Below the pieces are notes generated by a model that was not told the origin of the DNA, did not search any database, and worked only from the letters and a program-made list of their open reading frames with translations. Source: Lepiota brunneoincarnata (lineage: Eukaryota > Basidiomycota > Agaricomycetes > Agaricales > Agaricaceae). From it: DNA of 64,000 nt. Both the position numbers and the translations under genes were made by a program. Within the stretch, counting starts at the first letter, position 1. Each line of letters starts with the position of its first letter. This document shows positions 22,400 to 35,545 of the stretch, piece by piece. The DNA lies in NCBI GenBank assembly GCA_023014365.1, contig JAEBUN010000069.1, forward strand, positions 52,409 through 116,408, in the 5' to 3' direction.

Positions 22400-23670
22400 G
22401 TTTGTGTCTGCATTGGAGGGGTGTAGGAGGGAATTCCAACCACTGGGGTCCTAGGGGACAGATTTTCAGGCCCAGGGAGGCTGGAAATTGGCTTTCCAGA
22501 TGCAGGAGGGCTGGGAGTTGGATTTTTGAGCATAGGGAGGCTGGCAATCAGATTTCCGAATACAGAGGAGCTGGGGACCACATTTCCAAGTGCAGGGAGG
22601 TTGAGGGTTAGATTTCCGAATGCAGGGAGTCTGGGGATCAGAATTCCATATCTGAGGTTGTGAGCAATGACCCAGAGTTCCTCTTACAGAAATGAACCCA
22701 ATGCTTCTAACCCTATTAGAAGTAAACACCAAAGCCACCCATGCCACAAAACTCCATAACAAGCAACATAATCCAACCAAATCAGCCAATCAAAAAGAAA
22801 AAAAACTGGAATCAAACAAGGAACCACCTGAGATCCCTTGTTATGATCCTTGTTCCTTCTGTATCTGAATATAACTGGAGAAGGCCTTCAATCACTCTAC
22901 AAGGTGTCCAAGACAGTTGGCCTTGCAGAGCTTAGTGGATCATGCTCAATGAGATAATGAGGAAACACACCAAGTTAAGGCAGAGAGAGGTTAATGACCA
23001 CTGTTAACAAGATTAAAGCTTAAGGCTTTAATCTCTACTTGTACAAGCCTTTATATATGTACCTATGAGATACCATATACTTATTATAGGTTATAGAACT
23101 ATCCTACTTGTCCTGCACCACCTTGACCATGATGCACATCCTAGCTGATGGCATCCTGCTACTCTTCGTATCTTACAATGAGTCACTGTCCTCATTCTCC
23201 ATTCCACTGCTGTGCAATGTTCCATCACTTTCCTCTGACTCATTATCCTCTTCTCCTGATCTTATCTCCATGGCTTCTTCTTCATTCTCACTTGCCACCC
23301 TCTCAGTGCTTCCATCTGTGCTGGAGGTTAGATTGGTTGATCTATAGCTATCTCCTTCCTCCTTGGGGTATTCCAGAATATTCTCCAAGGTTATCTCCAT
23401 TCCTACATCTCTTGCATGGCATTGTAGTACTCCTCCTCTTCATCTTCATACTCCTGTGCCTGTAAGGGGAACTCCAGGTCATTGCCCACAACCACAAATT
23501 TGGAATTCTGATCCCCAGACTCCCTACCTTTGGAAATCTAACCCCCAGCCTCCCAATGCTCAGAAATCCGATTCCCAGCTTCCCAATGCTCAGCAAATCC
23601 GATTCCCAACCTCCCAATGCTCGGAAATCCGACTCCCAGCCCTCCTACACTCAGAAATCTGTCCCCCAGC
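22400..23670. repeat. Inverted pair of ~30-bp arrays (fold-back) around an LTR-B fragment
   Basis: 22430-22690 carries units such as GGGAGGCTGGGRATCAGATTTCCGAAT. 23463-23670 carries the reverse complement (ATTCCCAGCCTCCCAATGCTC). The inner boundaries also match in inverted orientation (GAGCAATGACC at ~22673 and GGTCATTGCCC at ~23477). Transcribed, this ~1.25-kb region could form a long hairpin. It may be the two arms of a fold-back element that received LTR-B in its loop. Confidence 0.65.
22839..23462 (-). mobile_element. LTR-B copy 2, truncated
   Basis: It begins TGTTATGATCC like the solo LTR at 1773 and follows it to CTCCTGTGCCTGTA, where the last ~75 bp of the LTR are missing and the inverted array begins. 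The internal acidic frame is reduced to 23173-23400 (minus strand; MEITLENILEYPKEE and an acidic tail). No target duplication can be checked because one end is lost. Confidence 0.75.
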
Positions 23671-23675
23671 ACACA

Positions 23676-24285
23676 TAGTCAACCTACAGTGTATTGAGTG
23701 AGTGGGGCCAGCGAAGACATACATAGTATCAAGTGAGTGGGGCTCAGCAGGCCCACTGAGACATACATTGTATCGAGTGAGTGGGACTCAGCGGGCCTGC
23801 TGGGTTGGTCCATCATCCTATATAGCTCCGCTCGTGTGTTTGGGAAGCACATCAGAGGGGCCCTTAGGATCCAAGGATCATGGAGGCATAGAATGCTGGG
23901 CTCAGAAGTGGATAGCAAGCAATTGCAGAGCAGTGGCATGGCATGAGACTAAATAAGAACATTTCCATGGATTGATTGCTTGACAAAAATTAAGTGATAA
24001 TAGATATTTGACATAATGGAAGTACTGAATGGTATTGGGTTAGGTGGCATGGGTGGCAATTTTGGGGTGGCATGAGTGAGGTGAATCAGTCTGGTTGGAA
24101 AAAGAAAGAGGGGGGCGTCTAATCAATGAGTGATGGATAAGGCAACAACAAGTTGAGGAAAGCAACAGCAAGAAAAAAGCCGGCATGGGGTGGCAGGCAG
24201 CACAGAATGAACATTGCCAAATAGTATGGGGGGTGGGCAGCATCAGCAGCAAGTTGGTTGCAGCACATTAAGAAGAGTCAAAATG
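23676..24285 (+). repeat. Left terminal inverted repeat of the KDZ element
   Basis: Matches the reverse complement of 45965-46574 over ~600 bp with scattered differences. The first 130 bp contain three subterminal repeats of the form GTATYRAGTGAGTGGG (about 23690, 23730 and 23770), possible transposase-binding sites. Frames inside it (for example 23702-23956) are mirrored in the right repeat and are not genes. Confidence 0.85.
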
Positions 24286-24434
24286 GCAGGACAATCAAGG
24301 CTACAGCAAGGAAAAGTTGGCATGCAGTGGCAGGCGGCATGAATCATGGCAATAATCAATCAGTAAATTGAGCTAATAATTTGTAAAAGAACATCCTCTA
24401 GTTTATGCATGGGAAAAGAAAAAGTGGAACTGAG

Positions 24435-26789
24435 TTAGGCATAATCATTGGGATTCCCACATGTCTCAAAATCATGGGCAGTATAGCCCTTGGAGTGTGA
24501 TGGACCTACTTCCACATCATCACTTGGTAGAAGTTGGGATGAGGGAGGTAAATGGGATGGCAGACGTAGTGTGTGGAGCCCAAGGACAGGGGAGAGAGCT
24601 GATGAGGAGGATGTGTCTGAATTGTCAAATGTTTCCCCACCTTCAGTGTTATTCTCATCTGGGAGAGTAGGGTGATTGAATGTTGAGTTATAGTTAATAG
24701 CGGTCCAAATAAATGCAACTCACAGGTACCTGGATTGCCAAGGACATTGGTGGCATTGGCAAAAAGGAGTGAATCAATGCTGCCACTGCTCACATCCATT
24801 TGTGGAGAGGGAGGTTGCACCATTTCCACCCTGTTCGGGGTGGCGATGTAGTTAGGGGAGGAGAACATGTGGGTTCCAGTAGTGGGAGCAGCATTATCAA
24901 GAATGGCATGGGCAGCATTTGCTAACACAGATGAACTGAGGCTGTAGCTGCTTGAGTCTGAGCTGGAAGAGTGGACCTCAATTCGCAAACAGTAGTCAGA
25001 AAGACCCAATGTGTCAGATGTTTGACGTTTGGACGGGGTGGCAGTGGCACTAGAATCAGCTACAGGTGGCATGGAAGAGTCTGGGAGTGAGACAGGGTGT
25101 AGGGCCAGAAGAGCAATGGAGGGTGAGATGTCAGATGATTTGGAAGAAGACATTGCAATGTTCCAAAATTGCACCTCAAGAGCCTGATGAATGGAGGGGG
25201 AGTGTGGATGACTTTGTAGGGCAACTATTGCATCAATGGGGTCCACAGAAGAAGATGATGATGATGAGGTAGTTCCCATTCTTGGAATAGCAAGAGCAGC
25301 ATTGACAGCAATGGGTTGCTGGGGGGCATGGCAAGAGTTAGAAGAATGGCCTGTGGTATCTTCATGTTCAAGCTCCAAGCCGCACAATGCTGCTGACGGC
25401 GAGAGACTTAACATTGAAGTCGACGATTGCGGGGGGTTATTCATGTTGATGCTGGGACCTGGGGGATGAGCACAGGAGAGAGGGTAAGTTTGGAAGTGTG
25501 CTGGGATATCGGCCGACTGTAATTCTCTCTGGCCAGGTTGGGTTGACTGGACCAAAAATGGGTGCAATGTCTCAGATGCGGGGAGCAGCAGCATGGTTGA
25601 ATCTTGGGCCTTAAATTTCCCTTGGCATAATGAGCAGTCGTAGCCAGAGTGAGGTACTTGATAATCATTGTCCATGGCTCACCGCAATTGCTGAATGTCA
25701 CTCTTGTCAAGATCAACACCCCATGTCCACTTCAGAGATAGCTCGTTTTGAAGGCATTGCAGCTGATTACTCACATTTTCACGCACTATTTCGGCCAGTT
25801 GGCTGTTTGTTAGTGTTTTCAGTTGTAACGAGGATGTTGGGTTTGGCGGTTTCAGAATGTTACACTTGGAGTGACATGGAAGGGGGACTGAACCTTCAAT
25901 TTTTGCTGCACCTTGAACATTCTCTGCCGGTATAGCCAATCTTGCTGTGGCAGGCGGCAATATGCCATCATTCTGGCTGTCAGTAGGACCTGGTATATGA
26001 CCCAGCAAGGGTGCCTCTGCTTCTTTGAGAATGGACTTTTCATAAAGCTAGTTGAAAGCCAAGGCCTGTCACATGATCAAGAGACAGGCATTTTCAGTTG
26101 AGACCTCTGCACTTTGTATGTTCACTTGGAGACTATGCAAATGATGCAGGGCATCCATGGCAATGCGGTGGTACATTGCACATTGGATGCAATTATTGCT
26201 GGAATCTGGTGGAGGGGCAATAGGGCACTTGTTAGATGAGGAGTATGGGGAAGATGTGGGATTGTGTGACTCCGAAACAGAGGCATGATGCTGCAGGCAC
26301 TTGCGGAAGTTGTCCATTGAAATGAAATCTTTTTTACTTGGTGGTTGATCACATTCCCACCAATCAGCAAGATAGCTTGGGGCCGTGCCGGTTGGATGAC
26401 ATGGATGATTTCTGGCATCCATTGTCAAGAGCAGATTGAGGTCAAGAAGCACACTATCCTTATCACCCATTTGATATTGGGCAAGGAACTGTGTGAGGGG
26501 TAGCACATTGAGAAGTTGCCCACTTGCTGCTGCCCTGCCGATCCAAATGAGGGAGAAATGTTAGGAGGACGTAACTTCAGCATCTCGTGATAGTGAATTT
26601 GGTCAATAGGCATGGACATACCAATTCTTGATTGATGCCTTGGGTAATCCATTCTTCCCTTTCACCTGTGTTGTTTTGAATAGCGCACAATATTGCATGG
26701 AGGCGTGAGTCACAGTATGAGACTACTTCTTGAGGTGATGGTGGAGATTGGGCTTGTGTGTTCTGGGAGCTGGGTGTGGTAGGCTGCAT
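24435..26789 (-). CDS. KDZ-element gene a, Ser/Pro-rich protein of unknown function
   Basis: It starts at ATG 26789 (MQPTTPSSQNTQAQSP), 128 bp after the transposase stop. Several introns interrupt it; the last joins ...VLGNP to DENNTEGG across 24638-24730, and the protein ends at TAA 24435-24437. Visible parts include a Cys pair segment NNCIQCAMYH, a CSLCQGKFK motif, and a long low-complexity Ser/Thr/Pro region (SSSSSSSVDPIDAIVALQSH). No known domain. Its place between the left repeat and the transposase suggests an accessory protein of the element. Exon boundaries in 25680-26580 are uncertain and frame changes there may be decay. Confidence 0.45.
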
Positions 26790-26916
26790 GATATATGGTC
26801 TGTTAAGAGAGAATAGTCTTAAAGATCAGTACAAGTTGATAAAAAAAAGTTTGATAATGGTGCATCATGTGACCCTGTTATTATGTGCCATACATACAAC
26901 GTATAAGATTTTCCTA

Positions 26917-29900
26917 TTATAATTCCCATTGCACCCCTGGGTCCTCTTGGATCACTGCACTGAATGCATAATCGGCACCAGTGGCCATGTTGGACCACAT
27001 TGTGGCCTTTCTGGCAGCATAAGCCACAGGGCCAGTGGCAATAGTACTCTTTTTTCCCCATTCCTCCCAAACTTGTTGAAGGTGAAGGAAATAATGCACA
27101 GTCCATTGCATTTCATATTGGACCAGGATCAATTCCTCCTGCCACCGTTGGGTTTGAGCCCGGGCATGGAGCCAATGTACATGTTGGACTAGGACAAGGC
27201 CATGTTACTCAGTTTTAGAGCTAGGGTCATGCATGACTGATTACTTTGTGAAATGGGGTGACATACATTCCTTCAGTGCATCGGGTGAGTCTCGTTTCCC
27301 TGCAAAATCAGATTGCCATATCCACAAAAGTCGAACTGATGATGATCCAGGTTGGTTTGGGTTGAGGAGTGCTGTACTGCATTTAACATCATTCCTGGAA
27401 AGGACTTGCAGTCCAGCCAAAGTTAAAGAATTGGCATGCAGCTGCAGTATTGCTGCCTGGCACTTCAAATATGCTCAGCAATGGAATGAAATTTGCAAAT
27501 TGATAGCTGCAATTGCATTGCAACTACAAGTTTGAATGGATTTCTGTCCAGCAACACAGATTATGCAAGAATACTGAAAAGACTTTTTGGCAATGGCACT
27601 ACAAAGGCTGCTCAGATGCCGGAAGGCTTGCTGTTTTTGGAATACTAGTTCAATAGTGGAAAGTGCAGGGTCTGGGACTTCAAAGGTGGATGGCATGCAA
27701 ATTGGGTGTTGTTCCACCAGTAACATGTTTGCTGCTGAGAAAGCATTGTCATCATCTGTGCCAGTTGTGGCCAGTGCTGTGGATGAATTGCCGTCATCAT
27801 CCAAGTCATCAAATGCTTCCCAAGCATCAGTGTCGCTATCTGTCACCACTACAGTCACCTGGTGTATTTTGAGATGGTGTTGCTTCATCTCCAGCTTGGC
27901 AACGTCATTTGCCAAGCTTTGCCACAATCACTCAGCAAGATCTTCTTGTAGCACATTTAAGCTACCATGAATAATAGATTGCAGTTCGACTCTGATGGCT
28001 CCCCATTATCTCCAATATTCATGTGCAGTTTTTCTACAGCTAACAATTACTCACTGGTGTTCTTCAATCTCAATTGCCAATTGAACCCACTGCTCTGTTG
28101 GGGTGTATTCCTGCTCCTGGGCGGATGCTGCCTGCTGTCTGTGGCTGCCCTGCACACCCAAAATGTCCATGGCCTTTGGAGAGGCCAGGCAGCAAGCCTC
28201 AGCAAATGTAATTGCTGCTGTCCACTGCTGCTGATTGTTTTCACTAATACTCTGGCTCAGAGATTTAAAATAATTTCCTGCTGTCTCACTTGTTGTTTTT
28301 GCCTCTGAATATCGGTCACACAATGCTGCCACTGGGCCCATGCACATTAGAGATCCAATGAGAGCTGAAAACTTGATGAAATTTACTCACTGATATTAAG
28401 CATTTTCTTGTGATTAGAATCAGTGGCATGATCATCAATGGTTTTGGCACAATTTGCTAGCGTTGCCATTCAGACTGTTGGCGAAATGGCATTTAATGAT
28501 GACCACAGTGATTCCAGAATCTCGCCGACAGTTATGCCACTTCCAGGGATGAAGGATGTTGCATAACGGAAAAAACATTCTGGTTGGTGGCCGTAGATGT
28601 GGAACAATCCAATAGCTTGGTCTATGACCAGATCATTGGGTAGATATTGCCCAATCCTTTTCCAGAGATGTACTGAATATTGACAGGCAATGTCATAAAT
28701 CAACATTGCCCCTTGTTCTGGATCAAGGTGTGTTGTAGCCAGGGATTGAAGTAGGACCCAATCTACATTCTTTTGCTGTTCTCCTTTGAATAAATTGGCT
28801 ATAGCATTGGGGGCGAAGCAACCATGTCATGCACAGGCAATGGCCACTATGCCAGTCACATCGCATGCTTTGGAGCTGACCATTGCAAGCTCAATGGCAC
28901 GGAAATGGTTCTGGCATGGAGCCTTCTATATTCATTTCATTGTCACTTAGTTTTATTACAACACATCAGTGGTAGCGTATGACACTATCACATGTACTGT
29001 TGACATTTCAATGGCATCCTTCAGGAAATTCTCGTACTGGGCATGTGTGGAAAACATGCCGGCTCCTTCTGATAACTATATATCTGAAGTGTTGTTGGGT
29101 TGTTGCACATGGTCAGCCTTGAAATTGCCATCGGCAACCAAGAATTGGTGGTATGCCCATCTAATAATGTTCATGATGATGTCAATGCGAAAATGGTGAG
29201 AGAGGCATTCTTTATTTTTACTAACCTATTTGTATCCTCCTTCCAATCTGAGGGAAGATTAATGCCAGGTTGGGGGCATGCCGGACAGAAATTTGCAAGT
29301 GTCCCTGGGTGTGTTGCTCCATCTGCTTCAGGCACACCATAGCCATGACCAGCCCACTTTCGCTTCTTTAACCAGTGCCAGAGCCGTGCCATATGCAGTA
29401 GTTCCTGATAAAAGTTTGGGACCTCTCCTGGTGCCATCGGTGATGTGAGCCTGCAGAGCTTCTGGAAATATTGATATGCCAAAGCCTTGCATTCCAAATT
29501 TTCAAGTTGGAAGTCTTCAAGAACATCAACCGTGAATAAAGTCCAGCATTGAATGAAAGTCGCTGGCACAAGGCAGCAATACATCAAGTTGGCAATGACC
29601 TCCACCCTCCAGCAGCATGGGCAGGTAATGAGAGTGATATTGTGGATGCCATTTGTATGAATGACCCTCACACTTTGATTTTTCAGTGGATCCAGCTGGG
29701 GAATATATTTCTGTTTTCCAAGACCCGGTTGACCTGGAATGTGTCCATGGGATCCATCATAATTTTGGTTTGTTGGTGCATTGGCCGCCTCACTGCTATT
29801 GTTCCCCAGATCATCCCACCAGCCATCCCTGAATGCAGGGCATGTATTGTCTGTGCTTTCCCAACTATCCTGTTCAGGGGCAACCTTGTTCCTGAGTGGC

Positions 29901-31921
29901 ACTGTACTGCCACCTTGTTCACCAGCTAGTAGTGTTTCTTGTTTGGCATTATCCACAATTTGCTCATATAGCTCAAGCATTTGCATCTGCTTGCTAAGTT
30001 ATTCACATGTGGATGCCCCATGGTTGTGAGACACACGTATATATGTCCCCACTTCTGCCATGGCAGCTGAGCAAAAGAACTTCCCTGTCCACCGTTCTAG
30101 CCAATGCAGAGGATTGTTGAAATGTGAGTGTTGCATGCATATCCAGCATAACATCTTGGCCCCAAAGCAGTCTTTACACCTCCAAATCACCTTTCATTGC
30201 TCAGCACAATTTGAACACCTGCCGCTGCCTGGAAACACCTCCCATGCAAGTTGTGCCGCCAGCAAATCGTCAGCATGCTTAACAAAATCTTCCATCCAGT
30301 TCTGTTGCTATATACCTCACACCATTGGATTTCCTCTGTTGGATGACTTGTAAGTGATGACTGACTTTGTTTGAGCCAGCTTCCTTTGCATCCCCCTCCT
30401 CTATGTCAATGTCGCTCATATCTGGATGATTGTCAGATCCATTGCTGAAAAGGAAGAAACTTTCGTAGATTTTAATATAGATAGTGGGCTTGTTTTCACT
30501 AAGCTTAGCCGCAATTCGATAAGCTTAAGCTAATACAAGTGGAATGATATAGATAATGAACAGTTTTGTCTTTTAGGGTGTTCTGGGGGTGCGTTCTGAC
30601 AGCGAAATTCAAGAGAGTAGTGTTTTTAGAGGTTAACGAACAGCCGTTGAAGTTATCTTAGCCGTACGGTGCAACAATGAAAGGACAATCCCTGTCAATT
30701 CAAAGCGCTGGGTCTCTGGTCTCTGGTCTCTGGTCTCTGAACTCTGGTCTCTGTCTCTGTCTCTGGGTTGGTCGACGACCGAAGAAATCACACTTAACGA
30801 CGCACACTAAATAGCCCTCTGAAACCATTCTTGATCACGGCTCGCAGACTTGCGTGTGGAAGCGGGGGTGAGACCTCTTGCTTCTTCACGAACAAGTGTG
30901 ACCGTATTTATATTGTTTAGATACATACGGGAGATAGTAAATATGAAATAGAAAACAATAAGCTTAATTGTTACAGGCACTGTAGAACATTTTGGAAGGT
31001 TCGGCAGCATTTCTACCTTGCCCTGGGTTATGGGTTTTTCTCTGATTAACGAATGGCAATCCAGCCAGACGTGTTCCGTGCTCGTCTGCATTATTCTGCG
31101 TCCACGCGAGCGCGTTAAGTTTCTGGATCAATTATGATCGGAATGTATAGCGGATGGACAATTCCTTGATCCGTTGTAATTAATCTCAGTTAAGCAGTAT
31201 GCCGAAGTGCCAGGACCCCCAAAGCACTTGTTAATTAGGAGTCTTTGATATTTCTAGGTTTTTGGGCATCGGGTATTGCCTCCTGAACGTTGGATGTTCC
31301 GTTCCGTGGTCCAGTCATCATTATTGAACTTGCTATAGACGTAATATGCCTGCGACAGCCGCTAGGTACATTCTTTTATGTTTAAATGCATTCGGGTTCA
31401 TCAGAAAACTGCTCGTAAGGTCCCTTGATGCGACCGGGGTATACTCGATAGGCTATGTAGAGCCCTGAATCCCTCCGGAGAGCATTCTGATAGCTTGGTT
31501 CACTAAGCTTAGTGATAATGAGCTGGTTTGAACACTTCCGAGGCTCGAATATCCTTAGTTCGGTCAAACTGGCTACTACGGGATATAGTACCAATCCTCT
31601 ATAGAGTTCTTTAATGATATAGCCAATGATTCTATGTAGAGAATCGTTCCGGAGTACGGAATTCATGTATAGGCATGAAATCGGTGTATCATCGTGTACT
31701 GTTGTGTTATCACTTTTGGATGTGCTGCCTCCATGCTCTTCTGTGGCTCTTATGCCTGACCCAAAGTTGAACAGAACCTCAACCTCTGTCTTGACAGGCC
31801 CTTGGGCTGTCTCCATTGTTATCTCCTCATATGTCCAAGCATCAACAAGGTCATCAGCAGTTTTAACCACCCACCTATCCTCTTTCCCGCACTTGCATCA
31901 CTTCAATGTTTTGTGAGGCAT
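26917..31921 (-). pseudogene. KDZ transposase with CxC2-like cysteine cluster, interrupted by LTR-A copy 2
   Basis: ATG at 31921 opens MPHKTLK; TGA at 31898-31900 follows, then GKEDRWVVKTADDL. LTR-A copy 2 interrupts at 31691. The frame resumes at 30445 with SDNHPDMSDIDIEE. The CxC2 region reads CKDCFGAKMLCWICM, HFNNPLHW, and later IHTNGIHNITLITCPCC and FCPACPQPGINLP. The transposase core follows: YDIACQYSVH, LFHIYGHQPECFFRYATSF, GEILESLWSSLN; the C-terminus is YEMQWTVHYF and AYAARKATMWS, stop at 26917. Further TGA codons at 30194-30196 and 28827-28829 sit where Arg (CGA) is expected. KDZ proteins move DNA elements; this copy cannot. Confidence 0.8.
30446..31691. mobile_element. LTR-A copy 2, inserted in the KDZ transposase gene
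   Basis: 1246 bp, starting TGAAAAGG and ending GTGTATCA. It lacks all the insertions present in copy 1 and so provides their empty sites. Read on the minus strand from its end, a frame of more than 100 codons starts at the first bases (DTPISCLYMNSVLRND...) and is shared with copy 3. No target duplication is seen (ATTGC / TCGTG). Confidence 0.75.
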
Positions 31922-31996
31922 GACCAAGTAATCCATGGGATCCAAAGAAGGGGACGTAGTCGGTATTGGATGAAGGCAGGGACACGTGCCTTCAGC

Positions 31997-34900
31997 ATGG
32001 CTCAAAATATCACGGTTGGTCCCTCATGGCCTTTATTCCTACTGTATCTGATCACCACCATGCAAGCCATCACAAAGGAAAAGAAGCCTAGAGCAAACTG
32101 TCAGTATTCTCCTGCTGAACGGAAAGTTATCCATAAATACAAGGAGAACTACTGCAAACAAACGACTCCCAAGCACCAAGGGATGATTTTCAGATCACAA
32201 ATTCTGCCCAATATGTTTAACTACTGGACTAACAATGGGGCAAGGGCCATGGCAGCAGATGAGGTAGAATGGTGTGTCAAGGTATGCAGCAATTGCAAGT
32301 CACCCTGGCAAGGACGTTGGATGATGGTTTGACAGGCATTAGGGAAATGGCTGACCAACAACCGGCATCCATATGCTTCCCACAAAGCAATAAACCATGG
32401 TGCCAAAATAGATCGAAACCAAGCGGTGTGGAGGATGGAGAAAGTAGCTGTTGAAGAGGAGATGAAAGCAATTCTAAATGTCACAGAACTCCATCCAGGA
32501 TCACAGGAATACTTTCAAAATTGTACTTGGGCCGCCAAAAATGTGTATGGACAGATGGATGATGCAGGAAAAGAGGCAATCGAAGAATACATTTGGTCAT
32601 ACAAGACCATCAGGAATGAGCCAGAACTCAAAAGAAAGAAAGTTGGCAGAATCACCAATCCAGTGGCATGTTCATATTGTGCTCAGTGAGGAGGCTGATA
32701 AGATATATAAATATAGGATAGTGACAGAACATGCCAAGCAACGTATGAAAGAATGGTCGAGGAAATGTTGGCTAGAGATGGGGGTTGTAATGATGACATT
32801 TTTTGCATTTGCTGGGGGTGATGATGGAGAGATAAGGTTTGGCATGTGAGGCCCAGTTTTCCCAAAGTATGCCTGATACTACTAACTAACACATGATGGT
32901 AGTTTTGACAAGATCACAGCAACTATGGGTGTGGCAGCAACACCATTTGTCAAGACCCACAAGGTGCCTGTGCTGGCATTGGAACAAGAGTTTTTATTGT
33001 ATGTCAAGGGACTCCACCAACAAAAGGAATACTTGCCACCATTGCCACATGTGCTGCCATTTCCACTTTCCCTGGCCACAAAGGCAACCCCACATTTTGA
33101 TTGCACCGAAAATGGATTTCCAATCGTTTCATTGGGGATCATGCTGAAGAAAATGAAAAAGGAAGAGCTAGAGGAGTTACTGCATACTTATCTGACTATA
33201 CACTATGGTAAGTGTTCAATCAATCGGCAAATGGAATGGTCATTCATTGTGATTATTTCTTGGGTTGGAAGCATTAGCCTCCAGCAACCAATCTTGTCAT
33301 GTGCCTTTCAAAACCTTAGCAACCTTGCAGCCAAAGATGATACATTGGAAATTTATTCCAAGGAATTTTCAGTTGTGGGATCCCTGGAACATTCAGAAGC
33401 CAGAGATACAGCACTTCTTTGAACATATCATTGGGCGCCAAGCAACCTTTGGTGTTGAGCATGCATTTCGATTCTGTGCTCATCTTCATAATGGAGAATA
33501 CCTGCCAGTAGAATATCCTGGAACAATTAAGGCATCAACGGCAAATAATGGCAAACCACCCAAGATCAGTGGCAAGTTGATGGCAGGAAATCCAAAGGCC
33601 TTGACCAACGCAGCACAAATTGCAATTAACAGTATCATTGGCCAGACCCCACCTGGTGGGATGGTGTCACTGATTGATCACAATGACAATGTATACAATC
33701 ATCATGGCAAAACAGCAAAAGCACATGCTGAAGGCCTGGCATCACTACAGGCTAACTTTAGTGACAAACATGTGCCAGAAGCAGTCACCATCCTATCCGA
33801 TGAAAAGGTAACAACGTTTGTAGGTTTTAAATATCGATCGTGGGCTTGTTTTCACTAAGCTTAGCCGAAGTTCGATAAGCTTAAGCTAATACAAGTGGAA
33901 CGAGATAGATAATGAACAGTTTCGTCTTTTAGGGTGTTCTGGGGGTGCGTTCTGACAGCGAAATTCAAGAGAGTAGTGTTTTAGAGGTTAACAAACAGCC
34001 GTTGAAGTTATCTTAGCCGTACGGTGCAACAATGAAAGGACAATCCCTGTCAATTCAAAGCGCGGGGTCTCTGGTCTCTGGTCTCTGGTTTCTGAACTCT
34101 GGTCTCTGTCTCTGTCTCTGTCTCTAGCACTCTGGAACTCTAAACTCTGAACTCTGGTCTCTGTCTCTGTCTCTGGGTTGGTCGACGACCGAAGAAATCA
34201 CACTTAACGACGCACACTAAATAGCCCTCTGAAACCGTTCTTGATCACGGCTCGCAGACTTGCGTGTGGAAGCGGGGTGAGACCTCTTGCTTCTCCACGA
34301 ACAAGTGCGACCGTATTTATATTGTTTAGATACATACGAGAGATAGTAAATATGAAATAGAAAACAATAAGCTTAATTGTTACAGGCACTGTAGAACATT
34401 TTGGAAGGTTCGGCAGCATTTCTACCTTGCCCTGGGTTATGGGTTTTTCTCTGATTAACGAATGGCAATCCAGCCAGACGTGTTCCGTGCTCGTCTGCAT
34501 TATTCTGCGTCCACGCGAGCGCGTTAAGACTCCGGATCAATTATGATTGGAACGTATAGCGGATGGACAGTCCCTTGATCCGTTGTAATTAATCTCAGTT
34601 AAGCAATAGGCCGAGGTGCCGGGACCCACAAAGCACTTGTTAATTAGGAGTCTTTGATATTTCTAGGGTTTTTGGGCATCGGGTGTCGCCTCCCGAACGT
34701 TGAACGTTCCGTTCCGTGGTCCGGTCATCATTATTGGGCTCGCTTTCGACGTAATACTCCTGCGACAGCCGCTAGGTACATTCTTTATATTCAAACGCAT
34801 CCGGGTTCATCAGAAAACTGCTCGTAAGGTCCCTTGATGCGACTGGAGTATACTCGATAGACTATGTAGAGTCCTGAATCCCTCTGGAAAGCGTTCCGAT

Positions 34901-35545
34901 AGTTTGGTTCACTAAGCTTAGTGATAATGAACTGGTTTGAACACTTCCAAGGCTCGAATATCCTCAATTCGGTCGAACTGGCTACTACGGGACATAGTAC
35001 CAATCCTCTATAGAGTTCTTTAATGATATAGCCAATGATTCTATGTAGAGAATCGTTCCGGAGTACGGAATTCATGTATAGGCGTGAAATCGGCGTATCA
35101 CCGACCCCACATTTCATGGGCCAGCCCAAGTTGCTGGAGAGATTCCGCTCATGCTGGAGCTCAAAGCAGACACAGGCATGATCTTGCTACAGCAGGAATT
35201 CATGGATCAATTGGTGGCAAGTGGATTTGCACCTACATTGCCAAGCAATGGCCCTGCTGAGGGAGATCCACAATATGCCATGCCTGTATCCTCTATACTC
35301 AACCACATCCCAAGGCTCCCCCCAGGAAGTTCCACAGTGCCAATGAACATGCCAGGACCAACATCAATGGCACAAAATGCTTCGCCAGCACTTACAATTG
35401 ACCCACTAGTAATGCCAGTGAATGAACCACATGCAGGTATTTTTCTTGTCAACTTATTATCTTTGAACCTCTTTCTAAAAATTGTGCATTCATAGGCCCA
35501 TCCCGACTACCACAACAAGCTCAGCAGAGGAGGCGGAAAAAGTGA
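31997..35545 (+). pseudogene. KDZ-element gene b, divergent to the transposase, interrupted by LTR-A copy 3
   Basis: The ATG at 31997 lies 75 bp from the transposase ATG on the other strand. Exon 1 (to 32281) and exon 2 (from 32336) join in frame across a 54-bp intron: EWCVK then ALGKWLTNN. Near 32660 the frame changes without a credible intron. Later segments include VPVLALEQEFLLYVKG, HIIGRQATFGVEHAFRF and NSIIGQTPPGGMVSLIDHND. LTR-A copy 3 enters after AVTILS at 33800, and the frame resumes at 35101 (DPTFHGPAQ, LMLELKADTGM), ending RRRKK-stop at 35545. No domain recognised. A relic of the same gene lies at 6617-8432, so it is a regular passenger of this KDZ family. Confidence 0.6.
33801..35100. 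mobile_element. LTR-A copy 3, inserted in gene b
   Basis: 1300 bp, TGAAAAGG ... GCGTATCA. The left flank ends TCCGA and the right flank begins CCGAC, giving a 4-bp (possibly degraded 5-bp) duplication CCGA. Joining the flanks keeps gene b in frame (TCC GAC CCC), which supports simple insertion. It is closest to copy 2; copies 2 and 3 are more similar to each other than to copy 1. Confidence 0.8.

Noticed and set aside
23679..23956. Frames inside the left terminal repeat that recur at 46294-46571
   Set aside because: They are the same inverted repeat read twice, with no coding character.
30446..35100. Reading LTR-A copies 2 and 3 as the two LTRs of one retrotransposon
   Set aside because: The DNA between them is the 5' part of the KDZ transposase and gene b. 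Transposase continues beyond copy 2 and gene b beyond copy 3, so they are separate insertions.
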